From positions 1-63,665 of the forward strand of contig CAZWLJ010000010.1 of the NCBI GenBank assembly GCA_964634605.1: a stretch of 63,665 nt of DNA. Reading direction: 5' to 3'. Origin of the DNA: UPXZ01 sp964634605. Its GTDB lineage: Bacteria; Bacteroidota; Bacteroidia; Bacteroidales; Paludibacteraceae. Below are positions 40,754 through 50,131 of this stretch, piece by piece. The stretch's first letter is position 1, and each line of letters begins with the position of its first letter. Below the pieces are notes generated by a model. The model ran no database searches. It was not told the origin of the DNA and saw only the letters and a list, made by a program, of their open reading frames with translations. The translations under genes and the position numbers were made by a program.

Positions 40754-41302
40754 TTATTCATCAATCGATGCTATCTCCACAAGGAGTTCGTCCTGCATCA
40801 CCGATTGACCGGAGGCGACATGAATTTTCCGTATTACTCCGTTGCAGGGGGCGGTTAGTTCATTTTGCATTTTCATCGCTTCCAGGCTCAGTATGGGTTC
40901 GCCTTCATTTACAAGGTCGCCTTCGCTCATAAAAATATCCACGATTTTTCCCGGCATCTGCGATCTGATATTATTATCTAATACAGCGCTTGAACCTTTA
41001 TTCAGCATATTCTGCCGCAGGTACGAAAATATCGACTCCAGACTGAATTTATACTCCACACCGTTAACTTTTACCATAATCCGGTTCTGGTCGCGTTGCG
41101 TAATTTCACACCGGTACATCATATCATTCATGCTGAAAGATGAAAAATTGTTTTTGTGCTCGATGAAAAAAACATCTGTTTCTTTACCGTTGATGATAGG
41201 ATTGGATTCTTTCGGAAGATAGATTTTGTACCGGTCGCCGTTGTCGCGCATGGCTATGAACAAGCGGGTAGCGTCTCTTTTATATACGTAAGGTGTTGCC
41301 AT
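40754..41302 (-). CDS. Biotin carboxyl carrier protein of an acyl-CoA carboxylase
   Basis: The 182-residue protein has a C-terminal biotinyl domain (residues about 112-180) with the biotin-accepting motif EAMKM at Lys144, preceded by GKIVDIFMSEGDLVNEGEPI. The N-terminal 105 residues resemble carrier proteins of propionyl-CoA-type carboxylases rather than AccB. It is the last gene of a minus-strand operon with carboxyltransferase and biotin carboxylase genes upstream. The complex would carboxylate propionyl-CoA or a similar acyl-CoA using ATP and bicarbonate. Confidence 0.92.
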   Translation of the reverse strand: MATPYVYKRDATRLFIAMRDNGDRYKIYLPKESNPIINGKETDVFFIEHKNNFSSFSMNDMMYRCEITQRDQNRIMVKVNGVEYKFSLESIFSYLRQNMLNKGSSAVLDNNIRSQMPGKIVDIFMSEGDLVNEGEPILSLEAMKMQNELTAPCNGVIRKIHVASGQSVMQDELLVEIASIDE

Positions 41303-41312
41303 TTTTTTTATG

Positions 41313-41455
41313 TGCTTCCTGACCGCCCGGAAGGCGGAATCCGGAGTGTTTGCTGATTGTTATATGTTTTTTTTAATTCGGGTAAAATATTTTCAGATGT
41401 GAAATCACTGTTTTCGGCGCCACAACATCCTCCCTCAGGGATTAGGGGCAACTTT
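41313..41455. repeat. Intergenic element with GC-rich inverted ends, copy 4
   Basis: CCTGACCGCCCGGAAGGCGG on the left and CCTCCCTCAGGGATTAGGGG on the right resemble the ends of the other copies in inverted orientation. It fills the gap between the biotin carboxylase and carrier genes. Confidence 0.5.
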
Positions 41456-42949
41456 TTACTTGTTAATCCTCTTATTCAATACCCACACGTTCAGCGATTC
41501 GCTTTTGAACATGGGCGATTCGGATGAATATTGCAGATATTCCTTGGCATAGGTTATGGTGGCAGCCAGTGCAGCCATCATGGCATCATCTTCAGATTCG
41601 AGCATGTCTGTTGTAAATACCGTATCTACCCAACGTGTGGTGTACGTGGCTTCATTGAATTCTTTGCTTCGCAACACGGTTTTACAAAACGGTACGGTGG
41701 TTTTCAGTCCCGAGATTGAAAACTCATTCAATGCCTGCAGTGTTTCCCGGATACATTCCCCGCGGCTCTCGCTGTGAACGATGATTTTGGCAATCATCGA
41801 ATCAAAATAGGGCGTGACAACCGAAAAATTCTTCACACCGCTCTCGATGCGGATGTTTTCACCCTGCGGAAACTGGATTTTCTCGATAAACCCGGTTTGC
41901 GGACTGAAACGGTTTTGCGGATCTTCGGTGTTTACACGGCATTCAATAGCCCAGCCGTTTATTTGAATGTCTTCCTGTTTCAGTGTAAGCATTTCGTCCA
42001 TGGCAATACGTATCTGCCATTCAATCAGATCGACTCCTGTAATCATTTCTGTAACAGGATGTTCCACCTGAATCCGGGTGTTCATTTCCATGAAATAATA
42101 CTTTCCGTCTTCATCCAGGATAAATTCAATGGTTCCGGCTGAGTAATAACCGATTTTTTTGGCAAACCTCACGGCAAGTTCGCCCATTTCTTTTCGCTTT
42201 TCAGCCGAAATGCTGGCCGAAGGTGCTTCTTCCACTATTTTCTGATGTTTTCGTTGCAGCGAACATTCCCGTTCACCCAGATGAATCACATTTCCGTGCT
42301 TGTCTCCAAGTATTTGAAATTCAAGGTGTTTCGGGTTAACAAGGTATTTCTCGATAAACATATCCCCGTTTCCGAAAGCAGCCAGCGCTTCTTCGTGAGC
42401 CGATTTGAAATGTCGTTCCATCGTTTCGGGCTTTTCAACAATGCGCATACCCCGTCCGCCGCCTCCGGCTGAAGCTTTCAGGATAACCGGATAACCGGTT
42501 TTATCGGCAAATTCTTTGGCTACCTGTGCGTCGGTAATGGCACCGGGGCTTCCCGGAACCAGAGGCAGAGAGGCATCGGCTGCCATTTTTCTGGCAATGG
42601 TTTTTATACCCATATCACGGATCAACTCAGGCGACGGACCGATGAAAATGATACCGTTTGCTTCACATAGTGCCGCAAAATCGGGATTTTCCGACAGAAA
42701 ACCGTACCCCGGATGAATCATATCCACCTGATTATCAACTGCCAGCTTTACAATCGCTTCAGGATTCAGGAAAAACGGTTTTTCCGACAAATCTTCTTTC
42801 ACCTGAAGCACTTCGTCGGCATATTCCAGGTAGAGGGCATCCGGTTCGCGGTTGCACTGAATGACACAGGTGGTTAACCCGAGTTTTTTGGCAGAACGAA
42901 TAATGCGGATAGCAATTTCGTTGCGGTTGGCAATTAATATTTTCTTCAT
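41456..42949 (-). CDS. Biotin carboxylase subunit of an acyl-CoA carboxylase
   Basis: The 497-residue enzyme carboxylates biotin with ATP and bicarbonate. It shows KKILIANRNEIAIRIIRSA at the start, the ATP-grasp loop ASAGGGGRGMRIV, EFQILGDKHGNVIHLGERECSLQRKHQKIVEEAPS, and FMEMNTRIQVEHPVTEM (catalytic region). The start at 42949 gives the standard MKKILIANR opening; the start at 42967 adds six residues. It lies between the carboxyltransferase and biotin-carrier genes of the same operon. Confidence 0.95.
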   Translation of the reverse strand: MKKILIANRNEIAIRIIRSAKKLGLTTCVIQCNREPDALYLEYADEVLQVKEDLSEKPFFLNPEAIVKLAVDNQVDMIHPGYGFLSENPDFAALCEANGIIFIGPSPELIRDMGIKTIARKMAADASLPLVPGSPGAITDAQVAKEFADKTGYPVILKASAGGGGRGMRIVEKPETMERHFKSAHEEALAAFGNGDMFIEKYLVNPKHLEFQILGDKHGNVIHLGERECSLQRKHQKIVEEAPSASISAEKRKEMGELAVRFAKKIGYYSAGTIEFILDEDGKYYFMEMNTRIQVEHPVTEMITGVDLIEWQIRIAMDEMLTLKQEDIQINGWAIECRVNTEDPQNRFSPQTGFIEKIQFPQGENIRIESGVKNFSVVTPYFDSMIAKIIVHSESRGECIRETLQALNEFSISGLKTTVPFCKTVLRSKEFNEATYTTRWVDTVFTTDMLESEDDAMMAALAATITYAKEYLQYSSESPMFKSESLNVWVLNKRINK

Positions 42950-42972
42950 AAATGAAAAGCCATGCACTTGTC

Positions 42973-43116
42973 CTACTGATCCCTGAAGGGTGAATAAGCG
43001 AGCGCAGGTAAATATTTTTGTATTTTGAAAATTTTACTACGAATCTATATTATTACAGAAGATATTGTGATACACCACCAACAAGTCCCCTTCGGGGGAT
43101 TTAGGGGGCTTTTCTT
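42973..43116. repeat. Intergenic element with GC-rich inverted ends, copy 5
   Basis: The right end AGTCCCCTTCGGGGGATTTA with GGGGGCTTTT is the cleanest terminus of the family; the left end is the related CCTACTGATCCCTGAAGGG. It fills the carboxyltransferase-biotin carboxylase gap. Confidence 0.6.
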
Positions 43117-44649
43117 TTACAACGGAATGTTCCCATGCTTTCGTTCAGGCTGCGAATATTGTTTATTCGACAGGATATCGAAAGCGGTGATCAGCACCCG
43201 GCGTGTATCAGAAGGCATTATTACATCGTCAATCATTCCCAGTTCCTCAGCTTTGAACGGATTGGCAATTTCATCCTTGTATTTCTCAATCAGTTCTTTT
43301 TCCAGCGCGGCTCTGTCAGTCGCGGCGTTCAGTTCGGCTCTGTTTACTATTTTGATGGCTCCGGCAGGTCCCATGACGGCAATTTCGGCCGTAGGCCAGG
43401 CAAAATTAAAATCGCCGCCTATTCCCAGGCTGTTCATCACCACGAATGCACCGCCATAGGCTTTGCGGGTGATAATCGTAACACGCGGAACGGTAGCTTC
43501 GCAGAAGGCGTAAAGCAGTTTCGAACCGTTTCGGATAATTCCGGTATGCTCCTGATCTGCTCCCGGTAAAAATCCCGGAACATCTTCGAGCACAAGCAGG
43601 GGGATGTTGAAAGCATCACAGAAACGGACGAACCGGGCACCCTTGATGCTTGCATTGATGTCGAGCGTTCCGGCCATCGTTTTGGGCTGGTTGGCTACGA
43701 TTCCGATGGTTTTTCCATCGAGCCGGGCAAATCCGACCACGAGATTCGGGGCAAATTTTTCATGTATTTCCAGAAATGAATTGTTATCAGCAAGCGTATT
43801 GATAATCTCTTTCATGTCATAAGGCCGGTTTGGGTCGTCCGGAACAATCTTGTTCAGGTAATCCTGACGATCTTCGTTAAAGTCAGCATTGGTAGAAACC
43901 GGTAAGGCGTCGAAATTATTCAGAGGCAGATAGGAGAGGAGTTTGCGCACCTGCATGATGGCATGTTCCTCATCTTCAAACACGAAATGAGCCACGCCGC
44001 TTTTTTCAGCATGTATGTTTCCTCCGCCCAGTTCGTCCATGGTAATGTCCTGATTCAGTACTTCTTTCACTACATCCGGACCGGTTACGAACATGTAAGA
44101 GGTTTTGTTGGTCATAATCACGAAGTCGGTCATGGCTGGCGAATATACGGCCCCACCTGCAGCCGGTCCCAGTATCACGCTGATTTGCGGGATAATACCG
44201 GATGACTGCACATTGTTCCTGAAAATGCGGGCGTATGCCGAAAGACTGTTGATGCCTTCCTGGATACGAGCCCCGCCGCTGTCAATAAGTCCTACGCAGG
44301 GCGCACCGAATTTGAGCGCCATTTCCTGCACCTTGGCTATTTTCATCCCGTGGGCATACCCGAGCGAACCACCCATCACGGTGAAGTCCTGGGCGTAGGC
44401 AAATACGCTGCGGCCCTGCACCAGACCGCGACCCACCACCACTCCGTCACCAAAAGCGTTTTGAGTGTTCTTTATACTTTTGGCAGGTTCTGCAAATGTA
44501 TTAAGTTCGAAGAAACTTCCTTCGTCGAATAGTATATTCAGGCGCTCGCGCGCGGTAAGTTTGGCTTTCAGGTGTTGCTTCTGAACAGCAATTTCCTCCA
44601 TGTTCTTCAATGTTTTCAGCCTTTGCTCAAATACTTTTCTTTTATTCAT
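43117..44649 (-). CDS. Acyl-CoA carboxylase carboxyltransferase subunit (propionyl/methylmalonyl-CoA type)
   Basis: The 510-residue protein has both halves of the carboxyltransferase fold. The N half includes VVVGRGLVQGRSVFAYAQDFTVMGGSLGYAHG and GLIDSGGARIQEGINSL. The C half includes LLVLEDVPGFLPGADQEHTGIIRNG and KAYGGAFVVMNSLGIGGDFNFAWPTAEIAVMG. It transfers the carboxyl group between biotin and an acyl-CoA, most likely propionyl-CoA. The same subunit family serves sodium-pumping methylmalonyl-CoA decarboxylase, but the biotin carboxylase next door supports a carboxylase. It is the first gene of the three-gene operon. Confidence 0.93.
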   Translation of the reverse strand: MNKRKVFEQRLKTLKNMEEIAVQKQHLKAKLTARERLNILFDEGSFFELNTFAEPAKSIKNTQNAFGDGVVVGRGLVQGRSVFAYAQDFTVMGGSLGYAHGMKIAKVQEMALKFGAPCVGLIDSGGARIQEGINSLSAYARIFRNNVQSSGIIPQISVILGPAAGGAVYSPAMTDFVIMTNKTSYMFVTGPDVVKEVLNQDITMDELGGGNIHAEKSGVAHFVFEDEEHAIMQVRKLLSYLPLNNFDALPVSTNADFNEDRQDYLNKIVPDDPNRPYDMKEIINTLADNNSFLEIHEKFAPNLVVGFARLDGKTIGIVANQPKTMAGTLDINASIKGARFVRFCDAFNIPLLVLEDVPGFLPGADQEHTGIIRNGSKLLYAFCEATVPRVTIITRKAYGGAFVVMNSLGIGGDFNFAWPTAEIAVMGPAGAIKIVNRAELNAATDRAALEKELIEKYKDEIANPFKAEELGMIDDVIMPSDTRRVLITAFDILSNKQYSQPERKHGNIPL

Positions 44650-44930
44650 AAAAATATGGAATTGGAATAATTAAAAAGTTAACATTCAGGAACTGAAAAA
44701 GTTTTATCTCCGGGCCTGAAAATGAAAATTATTATCAACTCCAATGTATCTGATTATGGAAGATTTTAATTCGTCAGGATACTGCAGGTTGTTAATGTGA
44801 ATTCTAAATGGAATACATTTCCATAAATTACTTAACATGATGCTGATAATTAGCTTTCTGGTGTATTTCTGTCACACCCGGGGACGGTAGTGCAGTATTG
44901 GAAAAAAATGTGTGTTATTATCACGAAAAC

Positions 44931-45374
44931 TCAGAAGGTAACAATAATCGAAATGGCAAGCGGGCTGATCAGTATCGCGTAATAGGCAAGCGAATTCCAT
45001 GGTTGAGAGTTGATGAACATTTCTTTCCACATCAGTCTGTATTTATGTCTGGCTTTTACCCACAAAAGCGTTTCCAGAAGCAAGGTAAGCAACCACCACA
45101 GGATGCCTGTGAATATGGCATCCCTGTATATTCCGGGCGAAGCATGAAAGGCGAAGTAAAACGAACTGCATGCCATCCATACTAACAGGTAATATACCGG
45201 AACATATGGCAGACTCCTGCGGTGGGCAGTTTGTATCAGCCGGGGTTCTGAAAGTTCCGGATCGGCCGCTTCCGATTTTAATTTCAGCATACTGTAATGT
45301 ATATGAAGCAACCTCAGCCCGTTAACAACTGAAAATCCAATCAAAAATATAATCAGTGCAAGAAGTATGTTCAT
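44931..45374 (-). CDS. Small integral membrane protein, unknown
   Basis: The 147-residue product has four likely membrane helices: LLALIIFLIGFSVVNGL, VPVYYLLVWMACSSFYFAF, AIFTGILWWLLTLLLETLLW and LAYYAILISPLAISIIV. No signature of a named family is visible. It lies 29 bp downstream of the DUF554 gene on the same strand, so the two are probably co-transcribed. Helix placement and coding-like third positions support a real gene. Confidence 0.65.
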   Translation of the reverse strand: MNILLALIIFLIGFSVVNGLRLLHIHYSMLKLKSEAADPELSEPRLIQTAHRRSLPYVPVYYLLVWMACSSFYFAFHASPGIYRDAIFTGILWWLLTLLLETLLWVKARHKYRLMWKEMFINSQPWNSLAYYAILISPLAISIIVTF

Positions 45375-45403
45375 TTTTAAAGATATTTTCCCGATCAGTC
45401 AGA

Positions 45404-46102
45404 TCAGTATACCGGTATGTTTATTTGTTTCAGGATCCACATCAGCACCACTACAACCAATAATGCAGGTATCATGTTCAGGATGCGCAGTTTTTTTATT
45501 TCGAGGATATTGATTCCAAGGCCAAGCAGCAAGATGCCTCCAACCGATGTTAGCGCCCTGATGGTTTCAGGTGAAAGAAATTCACCGAAAAATTTCGCCA
45601 GAAGCGTAACAGCACCCTGAAACAAAAACAGCGGTATGGCCGAAAACACGACTCCGACGCCAAATGCTGATGCCAGCAAAATGGATGAAAATCCATCCAG
45701 AACCGATTTGGTGAGCAAAAGCCGCGAAGAGCCGGTAGTACCTTCTTCGATGGCTCCCATGATGGTGAGTGCACCGATACAAAAAAGCAAAAAAGCGGTG
45801 GTTAGTCCTTCCGAAAAACGTTCGCTGCCAATCCGGAGTTTCTTTTTTGTCCACTCGCTCAGCTGCTCGGCACCTTTTTCAAGATTCATCCATTCACCCA
45901 GAATTGCACCTGCAACAATACTTGTTACCACAGTAAGGATGTGTTCCATCTGCCACACCATGCTGATACCAATGGCAAGAGTGAACAGTCCCACTGCCTG
46001 AAAATAGATGGTACGGACACGGTCGGGCATTCCTTTTTTCAGAAAAATTCCGATTGTTCCACCTGCTACAACAGCTATTGTATTGACGATAGTTCCTAAC
46101 AT
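45404..46102 (-). CDS. DUF554 membrane protein (YdfK-like)
   Basis: The 232-residue protein has about seven hydrophobic segments and DUF554 features: MLGTIVNTIAVVAGGTIGIFLKKGMPDR, FLLFCIGALTIMGAIEEGTTG and LTSVGGILLLGLGINILEIK. DUF554 proteins are putative transporters of unknown substrate. A minus-strand TATTTTTG element lies at 46184-46191, 82 bp upstream. Confidence 0.9.
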   Translation of the reverse strand: MLGTIVNTIAVVAGGTIGIFLKKGMPDRVRTIYFQAVGLFTLAIGISMVWQMEHILTVVTSIVAGAILGEWMNLEKGAEQLSEWTKKKLRIGSERFSEGLTTAFLLFCIGALTIMGAIEEGTTGSSRLLLTKSVLDGFSSILLASAFGVGVVFSAIPLFLFQGAVTLLAKFFGEFLSPETIRALTSVGGILLLGLGINILEIKKLRILNMIPALLVVVVLMWILKQINIPVY

Positions 46103-46183
46103 GAAGCCTCCTGCATCACCTTCCCGGAAACATTTAATGCTCCGTTTAAGGATTTCTGTTGATTGTTAAATTCGATTTCTACG

Positions 46184-46191
46184 CAAAAATA
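46184..46191 (-). promoter_or_regulatory. Bacteroidota -7 element (TATTTTTG, minus strand)
   Basis: A TAnnTTTG match on the minus strand upstream of the DUF554 gene. Confidence 0.45.
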
Positions 46192-46329
46192 AGAAAAAAT
46201 ACCGGAATTGAATTTTCTTTGCCTAAAAAGATGTAATTTAGCCAAACTAAACGAAGATGATAAACCTGTAAACCGTGTTTAAGGCGAGTTTCATTTTACA
46301 ATTATTGAAAAAATCAGGAAGATAAACAC

Positions 46330-49218
46330 ATGAAACCTTTTCTTTACCGCATAGCATCTGCATTCTACAACAGGTATCAGGCTGATATCCGAAAATTTAC
46401 TTTCGTGTTTCCAAACCGGAGGGCCGGACTTTTTTTTCAGAAATACCTGTCTGAAATGATTGAGGCGCCCATTTTTTCACCGGCTATCATCACCGTAAAT
46501 GATTGTTTTTTCAATGCTTCGGCACGCAGGGTGGCTGACCGGACTGCCGCGCTGTTCAGTCTTTACCGGATTTACAAACAAATCAGCAACAGCAATGAAA
46601 CCTTTGACGCTTTTGTGTACTGGGGTGAAATGCTCCTGGCCGATTTCAGTGATGTGGATAAATTCCGGGCGGATGCAAGGCAACTTTTCACCAACGTGAA
46701 AAACCTGAAAGAAATTGATGAATTACCCGAGTACATTACTCCTGAGCAGAAATCAGCTATCGAGCGGTTCTGGCACCATTTTCTTCCGGATGCCAACAGC
46801 AAAACCAAGGAGCAGTTTATTGTCATCTGGAAAATTTTACTGCCACTTTACGAGGCATTCAGGGATGAACTGCTGAGTGAAAACACTGCTACCGAGGGGA
46901 TGATTTTCAGAGAAGTGGTGGATCGGTTGCTCAATAATGAAAATCCCGGATATTATGAAGGTAAGAAATTCGTATTCGTTGGTTTCAACGCCCTGAACAG
47001 GAGTGAACAGATCCTGTTCGAAGAACTGCTGAAACGCGGCCAGGCCGATTTCTACTGGGATTACGAAGCAGACGAACTACGGAATGCCGATAATCAGGCT
47101 TCGATGTTTTTCAACCGGAATGTCCGGAGTTTTCCTTCGCAACTTGCTGTCGAACAGGAACGAACACCACTCAATGATAAGACCTTTGAACTGATAGCCA
47201 TTCCGTCGTCGGTAGGGCAGGCTAAGGAAGTCTACAGCTTGCTTGGCGAACTTCATCCGGCCTCCTCGTCTGAAAACGACTGGATAAAAACGGCAGTGGT
47301 TTTACCCGACGAGAGTTTGCTCGTTCCGCTTCTTCATTCACTCCCTTCCACTATCGGGAATATAAATGTAACGATGGGATTTCCGCTGAGTGCATCGCCT
47401 GTTTCGGGGTTGCTGGAGAATATTTTTGAACTTCAGCGAAGGGTCAGTTCACGGGGCCAGTTCTATCACGTTACCGTATCAAATATACTTAATCATCAGT
47501 ATGTCAGTGTGTTGTGCAGGAGTGAATCGCAGGCAATTTCAGAGGAAATGATCCGTTCGAACACCTTCTATGCGGATGTAACTCTGTTCGGAACAAACGA
47601 TATTCTGAAAACGATATTTTCTGTAAGGAATGAACCGGGTGTGTTTGTGGAGTATCTGCTTGACGTGTTGAAGAAACTTAACGTTGCCTGGCAACAAGTT
47701 TCGGATGAAAAAGGAAAATTCCACCTGGAATGTGACTTTTTGTATCAGTATTTCCTGGCTATCAACCGGCTGAACGACGTGATGAAGCGTTCCGGTGATT
47801 TAGAAATGAGTCTCGATACGCTTATCAGACTCATTCGTCAGCTGGTCCGGGGTATTTCCATCCCGTTCGAAGGCGAACCTCTCAACGGATTGCAGGTGAT
47901 GGGTATGCTCGAAACGCGCGGGCTGGATTTCGAAAATCTTATTATTTGCTCGTTCAACGAAGGTGTTTTTCCCAAAAAAGGCAACTCCGGCAGTTTTATC
48001 CCCAATTCACTGCGTCGTGCTTTCGGACTGCCCACTTCCGATTATCACGATGCCATTTCGGCATACAATTTCTACCGCCTGATTCAGCGTACCTGCAGGC
48101 TCAGTTTTATTTACGACAGCCGTTCGGAAGGTATGCAGACAGGTGAAGTGAGCCGTTACATTCATCAGCTGCAATATCATTACGGAGTGAATTTCAAAAG
48201 GATTAATATTTCGTACGATGTGAATTTTGCACCTGAAAATACGATTGAAGTAAAAAAATCTCCTGAAATAATGGAAAAACTTCAGGCGTTTCTGACTGAT
48301 GGCAACGACAAAAGGGCACTTTCGGCAAGTTCAATCAACACCTATATCGACTGCCCGCTGCAGTTTTACCTGAAGCACGTCGAGAAAATGGAAGAAAAGG
48401 AAGAAGTGCAGGAAAGCGTGGAATCGGCTATGTTTGGTACGCTGCTGCACGAGGTGATGGAGAAACTCTATGAGCCGTTCGAGGGAAAAATGATGCAAAA
48501 GAATGACCTTGACGAACTGACGAAAAACGAATTGCTGATTGATAAAACAATATCACGGGCTTTTGCTCACAAATTTTTCAAAAAAGATAAAGAGACTGAT
48601 CCGGAAATAGAACTGGAAGGGAATTACCTCCTCACGGCGAGCGTGATTAAGAAATTCACCCTCCGGATTCTGAAAACAGACACCAAAAGAACTCCGTTCA
48701 GATACCTGCAGGCCGAAAAAAGCATATTGATACAACTACCGGTCAGGGATGGCTCTGCCCGGGTGAATCTGAAAGGATACATCGACCGTGTGGATGAAAA
48801 GGAGGGTATAACGCGCATTCTGGACTATAAAACCGGAAGCGATAAACTCGAATTCGATTCGCTCGGGGATGTTTTTGTTCGGAATAAAAAAGACCGGGCA
48901 AAAGTGGTATTACAGACATTCCTTTACAGCCTGATGTACGTGAAGAAATCGGGTACTCAGCAGGTGGTGCCCGAAGTGCTGAAGGTCCGCGATTTGTTTA
49001 AATCCGATTTCACCACCCGGCTGAAAGATAAATCACGTGATATGCTGGTGGATAATTTTGATGAATACAAGGATGATTTTACATCCGCATTGACGGCTGT
49101 GCTCGACGAAATATTCAATCCGGAAGTGCCCTTCGGGCAATGTACCGAGATTGAACTGTGTAAATACTGCCCTTTTACATCAGTTTGCAGGAGGGAAGTG
49201 AAAGAAAATTCATACTGA
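46330..49218 (+). CDS. addB: AddB-like helicase/nuclease subunit with Fe-S PD-(D/E)XK nuclease
   Basis: This 962-residue protein begins FTFVFPNRRAGLFFQKYLSE, a degenerate helicase start, and continues with an inactivated UvrD-like core. A C-terminal RecB-type nuclease domain follows (about residues 640-962) with AMFGTLLHEVMEKL, the catalytic stretch GYIDRVDEKEGITRILDYKTG and cysteines CPLQFYLK plus CTEIELCKYCPFTSVC, which fit the AddB Fe-S cluster. AddAB processes double-strand breaks for RecA. Its usual partner addA is not in the window, which is unusual since the two are commonly adjacent. The gene symbol is by domain layout. Confidence 0.85.
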   Translation: MKPFLYRIASAFYNRYQADIRKFTFVFPNRRAGLFFQKYLSEMIEAPIFSPAIITVNDCFFNASARRVADRTAALFSLYRIYKQISNSNETFDAFVYWGEMLLADFSDVDKFRADARQLFTNVKNLKEIDELPEYITPEQKSAIERFWHHFLPDANSKTKEQFIVIWKILLPLYEAFRDELLSENTATEGMIFREVVDRLLNNENPGYYEGKKFVFVGFNALNRSEQILFEELLKRGQADFYWDYEADELRNADNQASMFFNRNVRSFPSQLAVEQERTPLNDKTFELIAIPSSVGQAKEVYSLLGELHPASSSENDWIKTAVVLPDESLLVPLLHSLPSTIGNINVTMGFPLSASPVSGLLENIFELQRRVSSRGQFYHVTVSNILNHQYVSVLCRSESQAISEEMIRSNTFYADVTLFGTNDILKTIFSVRNEPGVFVEYLLDVLKKLNVAWQQVSDEKGKFHLECDFLYQYFLAINRLNDVMKRSGDLEMSLDTLIRLIRQLVRGISIPFEGEPLNGLQVMGMLETRGLDFENLIICSFNEGVFPKKGNSGSFIPNSLRRAFGLPTSDYHDAISAYNFYRLIQRTCRLSFIYDSRSEGMQTGEVSRYIHQLQYHYGVNFKRINISYDVNFAPENTIEVKKSPEIMEKLQAFLTDGNDKRALSASSINTYIDCPLQFYLKHVEKMEEKEEVQESVESAMFGTLLHEVMEKLYEPFEGKMMQKNDLDELTKNELLIDKTISRAFAHKFFKKDKETDPEIELEGNYLLTASVIKKFTLRILKTDTKRTPFRYLQAEKSILIQLPVRDGSARVNLKGYIDRVDEKEGITRILDYKTGSDKLEFDSLGDVFVRNKKDRAKVVLQTFLYSLMYVKKSGTQQVVPEVLKVRDLFKSDFTTRLKDKSRDMLVDNFDEYKDDFTSALTAVLDEIFNPEVPFGQCTEIELCKYCPFTSVCRREVKENSY

Positions 49219-49284
49219 CAGCACTTGCCAGTACCATTTTTTTATAATATTATTTAGCCGGATTCACGTTATTTTAATTAAATC

Positions 49285-49764
49285 ATGGAAAAAAGTAAAA
49301 ACATAGAAATAGAGCGAAAATTTCTGCTGAAGGGTGACTTTATGCCTTATGTTTCAAAAGAGTATATCATCAGACAGGGTTATATTTTCACGTCGGCTGA
49401 TAAGACCGTCCGTGTCCGCACCAAAGGTGAAAAGGGATTCATCACCATCAAAGGAAAAGCAAACACAAACGGTTTTAGCCGCTTTGAGTGGGAACAGGAA
49501 ATTTCGCTGACCGATGCAGAGCAACTGCTCGGTCTTTGCGAAAAAAACATCATCGAAAAAACCCGCTACGAGGTTATTTTCGGCGGGAAAATCTTCGAAG
49601 TGGATGTGTTTCACGGAGAAAACGAAGGACTGGTACTGGCAGAACTGGAACTCCGGACCGAAAATGAACCGTACACTGCGCCTGCCTGGCTGGGCAAAGA
49701 GGTTACCGGTGATATCCGGTATTATAATTCTTATTTGTCCAAATGCCCGTACCGGAATTGGTAA
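49285..49764 (+). CDS. CYTH-domain protein
   Basis: The 159-residue protein has the CYTH opening NIEIERKFLLKGDF and successive strands with charged residues lining a tunnel (TVRVRTKGEKGFITIKGK, RFEWEQEIS, KTRYEVIFGGKIFEVDVFHGENEGLVLAELEL). Members hydrolyse inorganic triphosphate or triphosphorylated substrates with Mg or Mn. Bacterial single-domain CYTH proteins are often tripolyphosphatases, and some lack a known role. The length is standard. Confidence 0.92.
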   Translation: MEKSKNIEIERKFLLKGDFMPYVSKEYIIRQGYIFTSADKTVRVRTKGEKGFITIKGKANTNGFSRFEWEQEISLTDAEQLLGLCEKNIIEKTRYEVIFGGKIFEVDVFHGENEGLVLAELELRTENEPYTAPAWLGKEVTGDIRYYNSYLSKCPYRNW

Positions 49765-50020
49765 CGGGAGTGGCAATTGGTTTAGCCGGATGCTTTACCG
49801 GTTGAACATACAACCGTTCTCACTAGGAACGGGTTATTTATGCGGGTGAGTTGTTTCCCCATAGTCGTAGATTATGTTAAAAAATCGGCTGTTACTGCTT
49901 TTTGAAAATAAGGAATATTTATTATTTTTGCATTATTCAAAAATAATAATTACTTTTGAATAATGTTTTTTCCAAACAACCTGACATTCACTGAAAGTTA
50001 TTTATTTTTAAGCATAGAAG
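49765..50020. other. Intergenic region upstream of the AAA ATPase gene
   Basis: This part of the 367-bp gap between the CYTH and ATPase genes holds a promoter at 49901-49930 and no recognisable gene. The palindromic leader element follows at 50021-50107. Confidence 0.55.
49901..49930 (+). promoter_or_regulatory. Promoter: TTTG (-33) and TATTTTTG (-7), 18-nt spacing
   Basis: TTTG at 49901-49904 and TATTTTTG at 49923-49930 match the Bacteroidota -33/-7 consensus at the expected distance. The start codon of the ATPase is 202 bp downstream, so the palindromic element at 50021-50107 would lie within the transcript leader. Confidence 0.65.
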
Positions 50021-50107
50021 CTATGAAACAGCCATGTAAAGATGCTCCTGACACACGACTTTTCCCGATTTATCGGGAAGGGAATGATTGATGGCTTGTT
50101 CCATGTG
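50021..50107. repeat. 87-bp palindromic leader element, copy 2
   Basis: Related to 14973-15060, with the same outer arms (ATGAAACAGCCATG and ATGGCTTGTTCCATGTG), the central hairpin CCCGATTTATCGGG and the CCTTAATTT that follows. Several base differences sit opposite each other in the arms, as expected for a conserved structure. Confidence 0.75.
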
Positions 50108-50131
50108 CCCTTAATTTTAAAAAATAAACAT

